A stretch of DNA of 64,000 nt from Diaporthe sp. PMI_573 (GCA_021399435.1 JAJTUP010000119.1:1-64000), one strand, 5' to 3'; positions 43,658-55,580 are shown, numbered from the stretch's first letter. The notes: generated by a model from the sequence alone, not told the origin. Translations and numbers: made by a program.

Positions 43658-44864
43658 CTAAGCTCCCCCTGAGTCTCCTTGAGCTCCTTCAGCCGACTGC
43701 TGGCTTGGAATAAGAGCTGCCAGGTCTACTTGGCGTCTCTCCACAAGAGACATGTTGTTATAGTCGATAATAGCCAAAAGGTCATCGCGCCACTTCATTT
43801 CCATGGCAATTCGCTCGTCCCACTCTCGTTGCATCTTTCTGCGGTTCGCTTCACACCAATCAAGCTGTGCAGTCAGGTCGACAACTCTCTTCTCACACTC
43901 GCGGAGCTTGTCAGCCTGTCTCTTTAGAATGGTGGACCCGACTGGAGTCTGCTGGGGCTCAAGCTCCTTGAGATGTGACCGGGGGTGATTGCGGGGGCCC
44001 AAAGTGTAGTTGTTCTCCTTATTCAGCAGGTCATACTGACTTGCGAACAATAAAGTTTCTTGCATCACCTGCAAACACCTCTCCTCAACTTGGATGTGCT
44101 TCTCCCTTGTCAGTGTATTCATTACTTCCAGTTCATTGATCTCGGCTTGGCCATTGTCCTTGTCCTGAGAGGTCTCGTCCTGTAATTCTGTTATGCTTTC
44201 GCCAAGTCTGTGTTTTTGCAATATGAGGTCATTATTCAGTTGAGTCTGACCGTCCAAGCTTTTCCTGAGATCTGAGATTTCCTGCTCCGCTTTCTTGTGT
44301 ATTGCTTGAGATTCGTTTAGCTGCCGAACGAGGCCCTCAAGCTGGATTTCCTGATGAGTAAGCTGGGATTTCAATGCCTGGTTTTCCCTTTCGAGGCGGT
44401 ACGTGGTTTCGTAGATCGTTTTGTTCCTGTGCTCGGGCGCACGTGGCAGACAGCTTGGGCCACGAGGAGTTTTGAGCAGGGAGACCCTGTCGTCTAACAA
44501 GGCATCGGGCGCTTGATCGGGAGCTTGCGGGGCAGGCCCGGAAGGCCTGGGCAGGTTTTCCTGTGGGCCTTCGGCTGTCTGCATTTCGCTGGTTCTACGG
44601 TGCTTGTGAGCGACTAGAATAAAAAAAGGTGGGGTTGTCCTACCCGGGCAACGGGACGTTTGGGTCAAAAACGACCCTGGCGCGGCCGCCGAGGGCATAC
44701 CATCGAGCCAGCTCAGGATCATTAGCGTTGGGGGTGGCTCTGGCGGCACGAGCAGCTGACACTGTGGTCCGCTTCCATTCTTTATTCCTAGCAGCCATTT
44801 CAGCTCGTCGTTGCTGCTGCTTGTCGTCGACGTTGTGGGCGGAAGGAAGAGACAAAGGCTCCAT
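43658..44864 (-). CDS. Coiled-coil protein of unknown function, 383 aa
   Basis: Exons 44864-44644 and 44588-43658. The 55-bp intron (GTAGGA...AACCAG) fits phase with C-GAA-ATG. An earlier AG in the intron would put a stop in frame. N terminus: MEPLSLPSAHNVDDKQQQRR, basic Ala/Arg region, then ARWYALGGRARVVFDPNVPL. Next a Pro-rich linker, then a long heptad-rich coiled coil from about residue 130 to 250 (YRLERENQALKSQLTHQE, LEGLVRQLNESQAIHKKAEQ, KHRLGESITELQDETSQ). A second helical block near the C terminus (LRECEKRVVDLTAQLDW, MEMKWRDDLLAIIDYNNMSL) follows. No transmembrane segment. Probably a structural or scaffold protein, or a gag-like or accessory protein of a mobile element; the sequence does not decide. 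Confidence 0.6.
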
Positions 44865-46537
44865 CACGAAATCACAAGTTAGAAAAGAGCCTCCGGTGCG
44901 TTATTGTTACGAACAAAGAAAAGCGGTACCACTTGGCGTGACCTGTTGGTTGACGGTTGGTAATGTGACACTGCTCAGGCCCCAGGCATTCTTCAGAGCG
45001 GGGTCAGGAAGGAATGACTAAGCAGCAAGTCACGGGACCTGTTCAAAAAGCAAGCCTGCATGCAGACCACACTGAGAGATGGACACATAAATATAGCTGA
45101 AAGCCATTGACCTTGCTAGAGATCATGTTCATTTAGGTTTTAAAACCAATTCGTAGAGTACAGTACAATGCAAGAAAACATTAAACCACGTTGTCAACTG
45201 CCCGCTTCAAGCTCGTCAGGCGAGCGCCAAAGGGGCGCACACCTGCACATCCTCTGCAAAGCATGTCTGCAGCCCCATGTGCTGCTCCCCTATTGCCACA
45301 ATCGAGAATTCTACAATCACAAGCAATTCCTCATAGATGCCAGATCGGAAAGGGCCATTCAACAGTTCCAAAAGCTCCTATCTTTTCTTATCTTGTTGAT
45401 GCATCTCGGCCAGGTGCCTGCGTAAGCCTCTAAATGATGCCTCTCACTTGAAGCGAAGGCACTAGCGGGTCTAACATAACAAAACATGCCTGACACACCC
45501 CCATACCCATCCCAGCCTTAAGATCCCATGCTATCGATCCGCTGATAATTGATTCCTTCCACTCCCTCGTTCTTTGTTCAGGGTTTGAACCCCGGCCTTT
45601 GGGCGGCCTCGGAACGGGCGTCGTGCAGGTCGGCACGGTGAACCAGGTGGTAAGGAGCACCGTGGGTTCGAAGGCAAGACTCAACTTTTCAGTATGATAC
45701 GGGTGGAAAAAATGGAGAGGTATATTTACTTATGAAATTAAAATGGGCAGCATTTTAGTGATATTCCTCATTTGGATATAAGTCCAACTCCCGAATTCAA
45801 AATCCGCAACAAGTTGTTCACTCCGACATTTATACATATAAGGATATCTTCAGATGTAATGGAGGGCTGTTAGCAACCCCAAGCTCAGAATGAGCAGCAC
45901 CTGCGGACGTGGCCGCGACTCTGCGCGGCCTTTGTGCGCTCGACAATATTATTGACTGTAGGCGACGGAGGAGCGCAGCACTGTCATCGGACCGATCTAT
46001 CTTTTGCCGTGCCTCTCGGGGCCGTAGTGCAATAACCGCGAGGCAATACGAAAAGACGACCTCCCCAGGAGAAGCCGCCAAAGGGGGCAACAACCGGCTA
46101 GGGTCCTGGTATAGCTGCAGTGCCAGTGCGGTGCATTGCAGTTCTGGCGTAATTGAAATGAAACTTCGAGTACCTCGACTATCCACGTTTTGGACTCATG
46201 GTACGAAATTTATACTATTCAATAGACTTCTGCAAGGCGATTCGAAAAACGCGTCCAGAGTCTTCATTATTTCAATACTGCGCGAACAATTACTAGTTTC
46301 ACTTACCGCGTCAGTTCGTACTTGGAGGCTATTAGGACTTAACGAATTCAGCCCCTCACGACTTGCTTCCCACACAATTTAGCCTGAGCAGGAAGTACCC
46401 GAAACATCTGCAAGATGCGGACGTTAATGTGCCACCTCGCCGCGTTGGACGCGTTTTTCGCGCTCCGTAGACAACCTACTGACCTTTGACTGCCACCATC
46501 CATTGCGATATCGACATGATCAAGACATCTTTTTACC
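44865..46537. other. Gene-poor stretch
   Basis: Open frames at 45430-45684 (minus), 45830-46186 (minus, no ATG) and 45909-46382 (plus) are unrecognised and overlap one another. A palindromic GGGTTTGAACCC word at 45583 is not part of a tRNA. Confidence 0.4.
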
Positions 46538-46939
46538 ATGACCTCGCCTGATTTTTACGTCGATGTTTCCGACAGCGGTTTCGGGTCGGCCCCCGAATCA
46601 ACGCCCTGTTCGACGCCCTATCCTCCACGTTCAACTTCGACCCCTTTCTCGACATCCTCGACCCATTCCGCAAGCGATGACCACTACGAACGTACGCTCT
46701 GGAGGCATTTCCCGGGCTGGGCATTCTCTGAGCGAGCTAGAGAAACGCGGTGTTGGGCCTGGCAATTTGGTTATGTAAACCTTCAACAGCCTCCGGGTCT
46801 TTGCATCCATGCCATCGAACAGTTGAACCTCTTCCATGATCTGGTCGTCATTCTCTTCAATTATCACCCCTTGAACGGCCAGCTCGAGGTGGTCAAGGAG
46901 CATCTCCACCACTTGGAAGTACTCATCGAACCCCCCTGA
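46538..46939 (+). pseudogene. hAT transposon 5, N-terminal transposase fragment
   Basis: ATG 46538 opens a Ser/Thr/Pro-rich leader followed by LWRHFPGWAFSERARETRCW AWQFGYVN, which parallels the TLSERTKETRSWIWRFGYDI start of element 1 and marks a hAT transposase just before its BED finger. After QFGYVNLQ the homology stops: the Cys/His finger and everything else is missing. The adjoining 46800-46990 sequence instead looks like transposase on the opposite strand (YFQVVEMLLDHLELAVQG), so an inversion or rearranged deletion derivative is possible. Confidence 0.6.
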
Positions 46940-47108
46940 AGTTGAGCGTTTACCAGCAATACCCTCGCCCTGCAGTTGCCTTGTATGGTAATAGTGTCTT
47001 TAAATAAGGAATAGAACAACAAATTACTACTCATTTATATAAGCCGGTATTACCATTGCTAACTTTCGTACATAGCTCATTCTAAAAAAATATTTAAGCC
47101 TTTTCAAT

Positions 47109-47325
47109 ATAGTTTCAAGGAAGAAAACAACACACCACAAGACAAGGAACAGTAATCTGTCAACCACAATTGTTTTAATCCTTATCGGGTCAATCTTTGT
47201 AATTGCAATCATCACCGGTATAATAAAATAAATACGCCTATATAGAATGAGTAAAAATGCCTAACGCAGCCTCCATGCTGATGGTTCTATTTCGGGACAT
47301 AACATCTTGAACAAAGCCTCACCAG
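47109..47325 (+). pseudogene. Relic copy of the one-TM peptide gene
   Basis: The frame IVSRKKTTHHKTRNSNLSTT then IVLILIGSIFVIAIITGIIK ends at TAA 47229-47231. It is a clear paralogue of the intact gene at 58573-58809, which reads on as KQIYLYR where this copy has K-stop (CAA to TAA). Past the stop, similarity persists (IRLYRMSKN, GHNILNK). The start codon is lost. The gene is dead unless translated from an upstream exon. Confidence 0.75.
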
Positions 47326-47634
47326 CGACTCCGGACCCTATCTATGATAGAAATGAAAGTCGGCATATTATATAGTCGGATAATGTACGATTATTGAAGC
47401 CTTATACAATATACCGCGGGCTATTTTGGAATTTTCAAGAATCCGCTCTGTGTAAAGGAGTGTTCACTAGGATAATTTCTCATGACTGCATGCTATTCCA
47501 TTAGTTGATGAGGGAACATAAAGCCTAACTTAGATCGTTATAACACGAAAGACGGAGATAATTTAATTTGGAAAATCAAGAAAGCCTTCATAATTCTGGT
47601 ACTCAAAACGTGGAAATGCGAATATCTAGCAAGG
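47326..47634. other. AT-rich spacer
   Basis: No gene or repeat structure recognised. Confidence 0.4.
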
Positions 47635-48192
47635 ATGAGCTTTTCGAGGCTCGCAAATATGGACAAACACTACAGTATCGTCCAATCTGAGAATGCCACC
47701 GGCATCACCGAATTACTTCGACGTCTGGAAAGGGACAATCTTGGAAAAGTCTGCACTGGCTGCCATCTACTACACACGCTCGCCCATCCAAAGGCTAGTT
47801 TTGAAGAGGTGAATCACCATGCCACACTTAGATTTCGCGACCTTGTCGTGCGCATTGGTCTTGACAGAGTACATAACCCGGACGATCTCACCCGCTCCAG
47901 CCTTTACAGCTTGTCCGGTTCGTCCACTTGGGATTTAGCTGGCCTAACGTTGGGGAAGGATTTCTTCCGTATCGGAGAGAAAGTTAACTTCCACAGCTGT
48001 CTCGAGGACCTCGACGATATCCAGGGGTTAAAGATCCACCGAATTACCCGCACGATAGTCCCCTTACCAGTCGTTAAACATGCAGTACGAACGGCTAGCC
48101 CTGTTGTGTGCCGCTCATTTACCGTCTGTTGTCAACACAATACTGTACCTAGGACACACTTTGCAAAGATACACATTTCTCGTCACGCCTAG
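47635..48192 (+). CDS. F-box-type fungal orphan protein fragment, 185 aa
   Basis: ATG 47635 starts MSFSRLANMDKHYSIVQSEN. The core ITELLRRLERDNLGKVCTGC HLLHTLAHP matches the pattern LLxxLERDxPxxxxCxxCxxLH that is widespread in fungal F-box-containing proteins, just C-terminal to the F-box. Then come VNHHATLRFRDLVVRIGLDR, the leucine-rich GLTLGKDFFRIGEKVNFHS and a tail of no clear character. The F-box itself, which would recruit an SCF ubiquitin ligase, is not visible upstream, so this may be a 5'-truncated gene or a family member that lost it. The last 40 residues have odd composition and may be read-through of an intron. Confidence 0.5.
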   Translation: MSFSRLANMDKHYSIVQSENATGITELLRRLERDNLGKVCTGCHLLHTLAHPKASFEEVNHHATLRFRDLVVRIGLDRVHNPDDLTRSSLYSLSGSSTWDLAGLTLGKDFFRIGEKVNFHSCLEDLDDIQGLKIHRITRTIVPLPVVKHAVRTASPVVCRSFTVCCQHNTVPRTHFAKIHISRHA

Positions 48193-49790
48193 CCTACCTC
48201 GCCTCGCCTCCTTCCATCTCGTCAGGACTGGGGTCAGCTGCGTTCAGAGGACCTTCGGCGGTGGTTTCGTTGGGGACAGCATCACACTGCTGCTTCCAGT
48301 GATCCTTCAACTCCTCTCGTAGAATATATGTTTGTTGTTTCGCCCAGTCCTGTGCGTTCCTGAGCCCTCTCTGACCGTCCTTGAAGCGCTGGTGAGAGAT
48401 TGTGAGGTTCGCTGAATCGACTGGATATTGGTGGTACTAAAGTCTTCCATCCTCCGATGATTAAGTCGCATAGTGTGCAAACAGGTTGAGATTATTTCCA
48501 TCTGTCGTAAACGTCATGACTTGTGAATGGCCAGAGGAACATTTGGGCAATATGAGAGACCTGACTGATGATTGAAAGCGAAATATGGCAAGTGCAAAGC
48601 GGTCTCCAGGTATCACTCAGCGCGAAAATGATGGGAATAGGGACAGAGGTCTGAGCGAGAGAAGATGGGATGGAGCCATTATGTCATATTAATTACATGC
48701 ATAACCGAGCCGGTTTCCATCATGATGACTCGATGCCGACCTGTGGCCACGGGGATTGCCCTCCCTTCCCGTTAGAATCTGCCTCCTTCCCAACCTTCTC
48801 CAACATATATACATTAGTGCACGATCGTTTAGTTATATTGCTTACTTAATTGGATACAGTGCTTGGTCTGGTATTTTGTACTGTATAGTATATATTGTAA
48901 ATCACAAAGTTTTTAAGTCTCTAAAAAGAATCGATAACGTTATGCAATCGATCTCTCCGTTATGTGCGACATAATTTCCTTGTACTCGCCTACCTCGGCC
49001 CTTACTTACATATCCTTCAATATCTTATAACTTCCATTACAATTGGCCCAAACTACTACTGGTCATCATCTTCAGAGGTAATGTGGCTAAAATCATCAAT
49101 ATCTGAGTTGTCTTTTATTTAAACAAGTTGACCGCTATAAGCGGGCGCATTCACCTGGAAACAACGCTCACAAATATATACTAGACGTTAAACAGGGCTT
49201 CGGGGATAGAAAAGTAGTATTAAATCATAATCAATTGTCCACAGCGTCGTGAAAATATAAGTTGTTCTTACTAGTTTGTAAGTACAGCGCGTTGCTTTTG
49301 CACTAATATAGCGGCTATTTTCTCAATAATACCCCTAAAACATATTGCATCTGTAAGCGGACATAATATGTCAATATGCACGATTTCTTGCTCTAGACTG
49401 TTATTAAGACCAGTCTTGAAGCCGTGCGATGTGGGATACTGAGGTGGCTAGCCTTTGCGAGGATTTATGACTGGTGAGAAATCCTGCCCCGGTCGGCACT
49501 TGACAAGGGGCACGCGCTAGTGGCGGCTGATTGAAAACAAGGCGAGACGCGTCTGCAAACAATGTCCAATCATCTGGTTGTGGTGTGTGTGATTTGAGAA
49601 GTGGGTCAGAAATTATATTATCCTGTGCAGCCTGCTTTCTCCTTAAACAGATGGACAAGCACCGCTAGTTCATTATTTTCCTATCGTAAAACTAAAAGAA
49701 TAACGTCAACGACGACTCCCTCATGCCAGCTCGCCCCCAAAAAGTCAGTCCATCAATTCCTGGTCAGAGGGTAACCACTCTTCAACACTG
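48193..49790. other. Gene-poor, partly AT-rich stretch
   Basis: Short frames only (48307-48501 minus, 48756-48974 plus, 49404-49658 minus), none recognised. The 48,950-49,380 part is AT-rich. Confidence 0.45.
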
Positions 49791-51140
49791 CTATCGTAGT
49801 CCACACACAGCCATGTAAGCAGATTCCGGCCCTTTGGCTGACTGCTGACTGCTTCTTTTGTCATGTGCTGTCTTTTCATCATCTTGAGATTCCATGTTAT
49901 TAATATTTGCTTTGCCGAATGCCCCGTCGTTGTGGTCTCTTTCTAATCCACTTGAGTTTGTGGTATTCTCGTGGATTATGCCTTGTTCCAGATCTCCCCG
50001 TCCGACCTGCTCTGCCGGTGGACTTGCACCACTCATAGCTACATCACCGTCTCCATCTCGGGCATATTGCCAACGATCTCGTTCTCTTTGCAATATTGTG
50101 TCCACTGATCTATCGTCTGACTCGGTCTCGCTTTCATGGTGCTGTACGGTTGAGTCGCCTCGAGACTTTCTCCGCTGTACACCTGTGGCCTTACCTTCTA
50201 TCAATACATCACCTGGATTGTCGTGGCCGATCTTTCTTTTCTTTGCGTTATGTCCTATTCTGCGTCCAGGCGCATCTTCTTCGAGTTCACACGATGCCCT
50301 GCGTTTCGAATGTAGTCCAGGCGGGTGGAGCTGGTCTGATTGACGCTTGTCATCTAATGGTGCATTACCCAGACCGTCGCGGCCAATCTTTCTTCTTTTG
50401 TTCCGGTGCTCGGCTTTGTCCCCAGGTGTGTTATCTTCGCTCGCTTTTGTTTTCTTCCGTTTCAAAGAACGTTTGAGGTCGTCGGTTGGGTCATTTTCAC
50501 CCTGTAACGAATGCAATCTATCTGGCTGGCCGTGTTCAATCCTTCTTTTTTTTACGTCATGTCTGGTCTCTTGTCCTGGTACACTTTCTACGATTTCATT
50601 TTCTGCCCTCCGTTTCAAACCTTGCTTGCGTGGGTCGGGTGCTGATTCTCTCTGTGTTATACCCGTCTGAATTTGATGCTTCCAGGGTACTTGTTCTCCG
50701 ACAGTACGTACTGCTTGCGGTGTCGATTGCGTCTGAGACGTAAGGTTTTGCACCTGATCTTCACTCTTTGTTACGTAATCGTGCGGATGATCCGGTGCAT
50801 GAGTACTTCCTCGAGGGGAATGCTCGGAAGGTTGTCGTAGGGTCTCTTTTAAACCCTCCTTTGGCTTGTGCTGTTCTAAGACATCAAGTAGATCCTTCTT
50901 TTTGGCCCGTGAGTCGAACGCGATTTTTTCTTTCTTGAGAATCCTTCTGATATCACGGACTGTAAGTTCTTCGCGGTACTTGTCTGTTAGAAAGTCTTCG
51001 GACTTCGCCGTCGATTGCGATCGAAGCTGAGCCTCTCGCCTTTGTGCGCGTGTCCTTCCAGGTGCAAGTAACCAGGGGTCTTCGTCACCATCCTTGACCA
51101 CTCTCTTGTCAGCGGAGCTCCGACCTGCTTCTTGATCCAT
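49791..51140 (-). CDS. Nuclear protein with HeH/SAP-like motif and three NLS repeats, 449 aa
   Basis: Intronless frame from ATG 51140. Residues 59-91 (LTVRDIRRILKKEKIAFDSR AKKKDLLDVLEQHK) have the helix-extended loop-helix pattern of SAP/HeH DNA-binding motifs, as in LEM-like and chromatin proteins. Residues about 174-322 hold three repeats of roughly 50 residues, each with a paired basic cluster at both ends: GLKRRAENE...DVKKRRIEHG, SLKRKKTKA...RNKRRKIGRDG and LHSKRRASC...NAKKRKIGHDN. The second clusters lie at 197, 247 and 299. Each repeat has the look of a bipartite nuclear-localisation signal. The tail is acidic and polar. No enzymatic domain. Likely a chromatin- or nuclear-periphery-associated protein; the repeat count may vary between strains. 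Confidence 0.7.
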   Translation of the reverse strand: MDQEAGRSSADKRVVKDGDEDPWLLAPGRTRAQRREAQLRSQSTAKSEDFLTDKYREELTVRDIRRILKKEKIAFDSRAKKKDLLDVLEQHKPKEGLKETLRQPSEHSPRGSTHAPDHPHDYVTKSEDQVQNLTSQTQSTPQAVRTVGEQVPWKHQIQTGITQRESAPDPRKQGLKRRAENEIVESVPGQETRHDVKKRRIEHGQPDRLHSLQGENDPTDDLKRSLKRKKTKASEDNTPGDKAEHRNKRRKIGRDGLGNAPLDDKRQSDQLHPPGLHSKRRASCELEEDAPGRRIGHNAKKRKIGHDNPGDVLIEGKATGVQRRKSRGDSTVQHHESETESDDRSVDTILQRERDRWQYARDGDGDVAMSGASPPAEQVGRGDLEQGIIHENTTNSSGLERDHNDGAFGKANINNMESQDDEKTAHDKRSSQQSAKGPESAYMAVCGLR

Positions 51141-53310
51141 GTTTTATTACAATTGTCGATACGACAGCGAGCGGCCTGAGCACGTCTGCTGAACCACATT
51201 TATATCCAATCTCGAAACCTTTGGCTTGATTTAGGAATGCGAAAGCTGAATCATAAATAGCTGCAAAAGTCCCCGTTTCTTGAACTTAGCACTCAAATCG
51301 CTGAAATAGAAGCGTTAATCTTAGAAATCGGAAGACCAATAACTAATTTACACGGCAGTACTTAGACCGCCCTGGCAGCCACTCTGGATCACAGCGGCGC
51401 ATACCACCAGGATGTGCAAGGTCGAATGAGAGCCCTACATGTTGAATTTGCCGCGATATAGAGTTTTGGTACGCCTAGCTGCTATATGTGCCATATGTGC
51501 TGTCTGCCGGCGGTTTGTGACGACTGAATTGATAACTGAGTCTATATTTGAAAGTGAATAGCATTTGATTTGAGACTGTTTGAGGTAAGATTTAACGCTA
51601 TTGCAAGAGCACGCGATAAAATATATGTCGATACGAAATTATATAGAAGTACAGTCTGTTGGGAGAATTTTGGGAACACTTCTGACGAGATAATGTACTT
51701 CTACAAATACCCTAATTGCACAGCTCGCAGCTTTGTATCTACTCTCTGCGGGCTGAGGTTCTAGACTAGGCCTAAATATAGGATCATAGTAAACAACCTG
51801 AAACACTTAGAGTAGGTCACTTGGGTGTAGCTAGTCCTCTGTATCAGGATGAATCGGGAAAAGAGATGTTAAGAGCATAGCCTCCAACAACACATAAGCC
51901 ACAAATCTAAATCCTTTGCACATCCATTGTGTCTTTAATGGTGGCACAAGGAAAGAAATACTAAAGAACGAGATATATTTAGAAAGGACCTCTTAAGGTT
52001 TATGTTGCAGCATGAGTTAGGGTAAAGCATAGCCATTCAAGGTTTAAGAAATTGAGTAATGAAAACTAACACATATAGTTATAAATATCTTGAAATCATC
52101 ATTACACATCTGAAATTCAATCGATATGGACAATTCTAAACAGTCATATGACTTAACTCCACTTTTGGAATATGATTGGTGGGCACAGAACTACGATTCA
52201 GATACGAAAGATCAAGAATATTCCTACTAGTATTGGGGCCTGTCTTGTTGGAGCGCAAGGGTTCTAGGAGAAGATTGTTGCTAAAAACGGATGAGTAGTC
52301 TATCTTGCGAGATGTTACTTGAGAAAGTGAGGTAGAATGGTTTTGATCAAGTTGAAAAGGTGCTAGGTTCTTATACTAGGCTGATGGATCTAGTTATGTA
52401 TGCTTTGGAATAAGCAAGCCCGTCCACAGCTGAATATATAGAGATAGGGAGCGTTAGATTACATCATGATGGCAATTCATCTTTTGTCTTAGGCAACAGT
52501 CAGGAAATGCACCGCCTGAATGGGAGGGTGGTGAAGACGCGCCTCCTCATGGTTGCTTGGCGACAGCATTCTCGTGCTGTATGCTAACTACATTTTAAGA
52601 GCTGTTAAAGACAAGGTTGCACATGTGCCTTAATTTCTAAGACAATATAGTTTTATGCACTTCTGGTAATATTTGGAAACCAGGAAAGAAAGGGGCTGAT
52701 GTCTCCACAGACCTCCATCGCAATAACAATCTTAGGTTCTAAATCACAAGTTTTACGCCTAACCAAGCAACATCTATACATTTAATACCCGCCTCCTGTC
52801 TCATGTATGCATCTGCATCAAGCACTGCGGCGACCTCTGTATTGACGTCTGGTCGGCCTCTCACAATCAAGATACAAACATGGGCAACTGCAATTTGCTG
52901 GTTAGTAAGTTGCATTTGACTGCCAGACAGCTTGCTGTAGATGATCTGCCTGCACCTTAGACTATCGTGTGCCGTGCATGTGGACTGGGATGGTCTTCAT
53001 CACGCCAGAACAAGTAGAAATGTACCATGAATCTCTTATGAGATCCATCTGTCGATTGATGGGGAGAAAGCCTTAATTCTAAATTCATAATATCATTTTG
53101 ATAAGGCTGCATCTTTCCTCTTGAAATTTACTATGACTCCGCTCATCTGTAGATAAATTAATGCTACAAAATATTTTGGCTAAGCTATCCCTGGAGCTCA
53201 CGTTACCCTCAACCTACGGAATGTAACTGTTAAGTCTAGGGGGGACTCAGGCCCCTCCCCCTGGATATCACAAATCCTCTTCTTATTCAGCCAATTAAAT
53301 AGCTACATTT
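51141..53310. other. 2.1 kb without a gene
   Basis: Stop-rich on all frames; the longest frame is 64 codons at 51570-51764. No tandem repeat or inverted terminal repeat was recognised. It may be old transposon DNA beyond recognition. Confidence 0.5.
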
Positions 53311-53441
53311 CTATAAACCTTTCATTCGGCTCATCCAGCTCCAGCTTTTGCTTTCTTTTGTTCCCCAGTAACTTACTTTAAGTCTAAGACTTGCTTTAAA
53401 GTACAACACCACTAGCAAATTCAGCCGCACCAGGAGTAGAA

Positions 53442-54373
53442 TTAGAGAACATATCTGTTGCTGTATAAAGATTGTTTCAGTGCCAAGCGACGGAGCCTGA
53501 AAAAAGCTCTGGTAAGGCTTCCGACAGGATCTTCCTCGCAAAGCGATTCTTCGGCCGGGCCGTCCAAAGAGCCTCTGCGAACAGAGTTGCTCGGCGGTAG
53601 TCGGGGTCGAACTTGGTTTCTCTGGCTTCTGAGTGGGTTGCTTCTCCGTTCAGCTACCGAAAATTCTCTCGTACTCGGCAAAGATCTCATAGACACGACC
53701 AGCGGATGCTGGCGTCTCCTGATCGACATTACCGTGAGGTCCTCCCGTATTGTCGATATATGGCGAAGGGGGACAACGATGCTGACGTATAGCAGGCCGC
53801 TTCCACTCCTTACAGAAGGAAGTATCGTAGTTGGTGCTCTGACAAGCAGGCTTCTGACAGCTCCTGGGTTCGTCAGTGGCCGAATCCGCAGCCCGAACAT
53901 CGACGATAGTGGTAGTATCATCCAAAGGATGGCAACGAGTGTCTGGCTGGTCCACTTGGGGAGAGGCTCGAAGGCTTTGGTCGTCGTTATCAGACTTACC
54001 GGCATCAGTCGTCGTCATTCACCACGACTAGGCTGTCTGTGGCCATTGCGTGAGCAATGCTCGCCGAACAAACCGCAAGGTCCAGTCGAACCCAGAAGGC
54101 CCGGGTGGACGAAGCATGGGTGACTGGCTTCGGAAGGACGGACAGACCGTCATGGGGCTTCTCGAATGGACAACAGCAGCGCCAAATATTGGTGCATACC
54201 TTGTGGTCGTCGAAGAGAGAGTCCCAACGGATGGAAACCGACCGGAAGAGATTCACACGCTGAAGGTTGATGGCTTCTTCAGCGAAGGGCCTCGGCCGCC
54301 CACGGATCTCCGCGACGTACTGCTGAAGGTCCCGAACAGCGCTCCTAATAGTCCAAATAGTCCGTCCGGACAC
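53442..54373. other. Overlapping open frames on both strands, undecided
   Basis: Plus-strand frame 53458-54123 and minus-strand frames 53442-54005, 53650-54018 and 54005-54373 are all open. The GC content is higher than around them. None has a recognised motif. A real gene may be here, but the strand cannot be chosen from the sequence alone. Confidence 0.3.
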
Positions 54374-55580
54374 CTCAGACTGCCCCTTTAGTCCGTCTGA
54401 CTTGGTCAGACTAAACTAGCAGTCGTCTGACTTTGGTCAGACTGGACTGGCAGTCTGACTGAGATTGTGCAGACCGGACTGGCAGTCTGATTGAGACGTG
54501 CAGACTGGACTATCGGTCCGTCCGTCACCATCAGACTAGACTACAGTGCAAACTGTGGTCTAGACTATTAGTCCAAACATAACACATGACTCGTGGCCTT
54601 GCGCCGTACCTGCCTCCAAGCTTCCCAAAGCCATCGTCGAATTGTGTTGGAAGAACTTCCCCCTCAACTTCAGGGCCAAGATCAATATTAAAGTTTGAAG
54701 TCCTAGACGGGATCACTTAAAGATATAAAGCCCCAAAGGGCCTCTCATTGCGATCATAATAACTGACCCAAAGAATAATTACAGTCAATAACAAGACCAG
54801 CCTTTTTTTATTTTTATGAAGTGCATTCAGAATCCCTACACGATCCAACAACAGAATCCAACAACAAAACGTCTCCGCGGCCGCCTTCCTTATCACCCTC
54901 AGAATCCTGAGCATTGGAGATTGTACCCGTTGCTGCCGGGTCGATATAGCAACACTAGAGTCGATAATTAGACAATCGAACACCTCCCGAAGCGGAATGC
55001 TTACTTCTGAAGGGACTATTAGAGCGCTCCTGTCCCAGGATCGCAAACATTCCAAGAGATTCAAAGTTTCAATATTCATAGATCCTCGCTGGTCAGTTAC
55101 CGTAAGTTTGGATTTGGAGAAGAGTCGCTCTGTCTCAGTAGACATAGGCGCAATCGACAGAATGTCGATGGCCATCAAGGATAAGTTAGGGAATCGCCTT
55201 CGCTGGGCCGATTCTAGCCACCATTTCAAAGGATCCGATACCATCAGCACAGGCTCGCGGCAGTACACTTCGTACTCGTCATCATCCATGCTGAAAATCG
55301 TAGCCTTCTGCTCTTTCATCCACATTTTGTACCCATTTGGCCGTCCTGTAGATGGCCCTTGTGCCGAGCTTGGTCGAAAAACAGCGCAGAAGGAGGTGGT
55401 TGACTTGTACGTTTCCCTCCAACGTCTCTTGAGAGTGGATGAGTACAAATACCCAGACATGATTTTCGGTAGTCATTCGGGCCAAGCCACAGGGTGCGCA
55501 ATCAACTATCCACTTCCAATCGTTGGACGCGTTGGATCCTGCATCTGTGGCCCAACTCATCTGAGATCTCACTCCCCGTG
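54340..55580 (-). mobile_element. hAT transposon 6 relic with dense subterminal repeats
   Basis: The 54360-54580 segment is packed with AGTCTGA/TCAGACT and GACTGGACTGGCAGTCTGA-like words in both orientations, as expected at a hAT end. It lies downstream of a minus-strand transposase fragment. The other end was not found; 55,580 is only where coding similarity fades. Confidence 0.6.
54717..55460 (-). pseudogene. hAT transposase C-terminal region of element 6
   Basis: The frame contains TLKRRWRETYK, YCREPVLMVSDPLKWWLESA, RRRFPNLSLMAIDILSIAPM and STETERLFSKSKLTVTDQRG, the hAT dimerisation domain with the conserved Glu in STETERLFS. After the normal family end the frame runs on for about 90 residues of unrelated sequence, suggesting a lost stop. 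Upstream (55282-55572) another frame carries a short piece like the segment preceding it, but the catalytic Asp regions are missing. This lineage is distinct from elements 1-5 (SKSKLTVTDQRGSMN instead of SxSGxMVSPxRT). Confidence 0.75.

Noticed and set aside
45575..45610. GGGTTTGAACCCC word resembling a tRNA T-loop on either strand
   Set aside because: Palindromic by chance; no cloverleaf on either strand.
45830..46186. 118-codon minus-strand frame with some helix character
   Set aside because: No ATG, no splice acceptor consistent with a start, overlapped by an equally open plus-strand frame.
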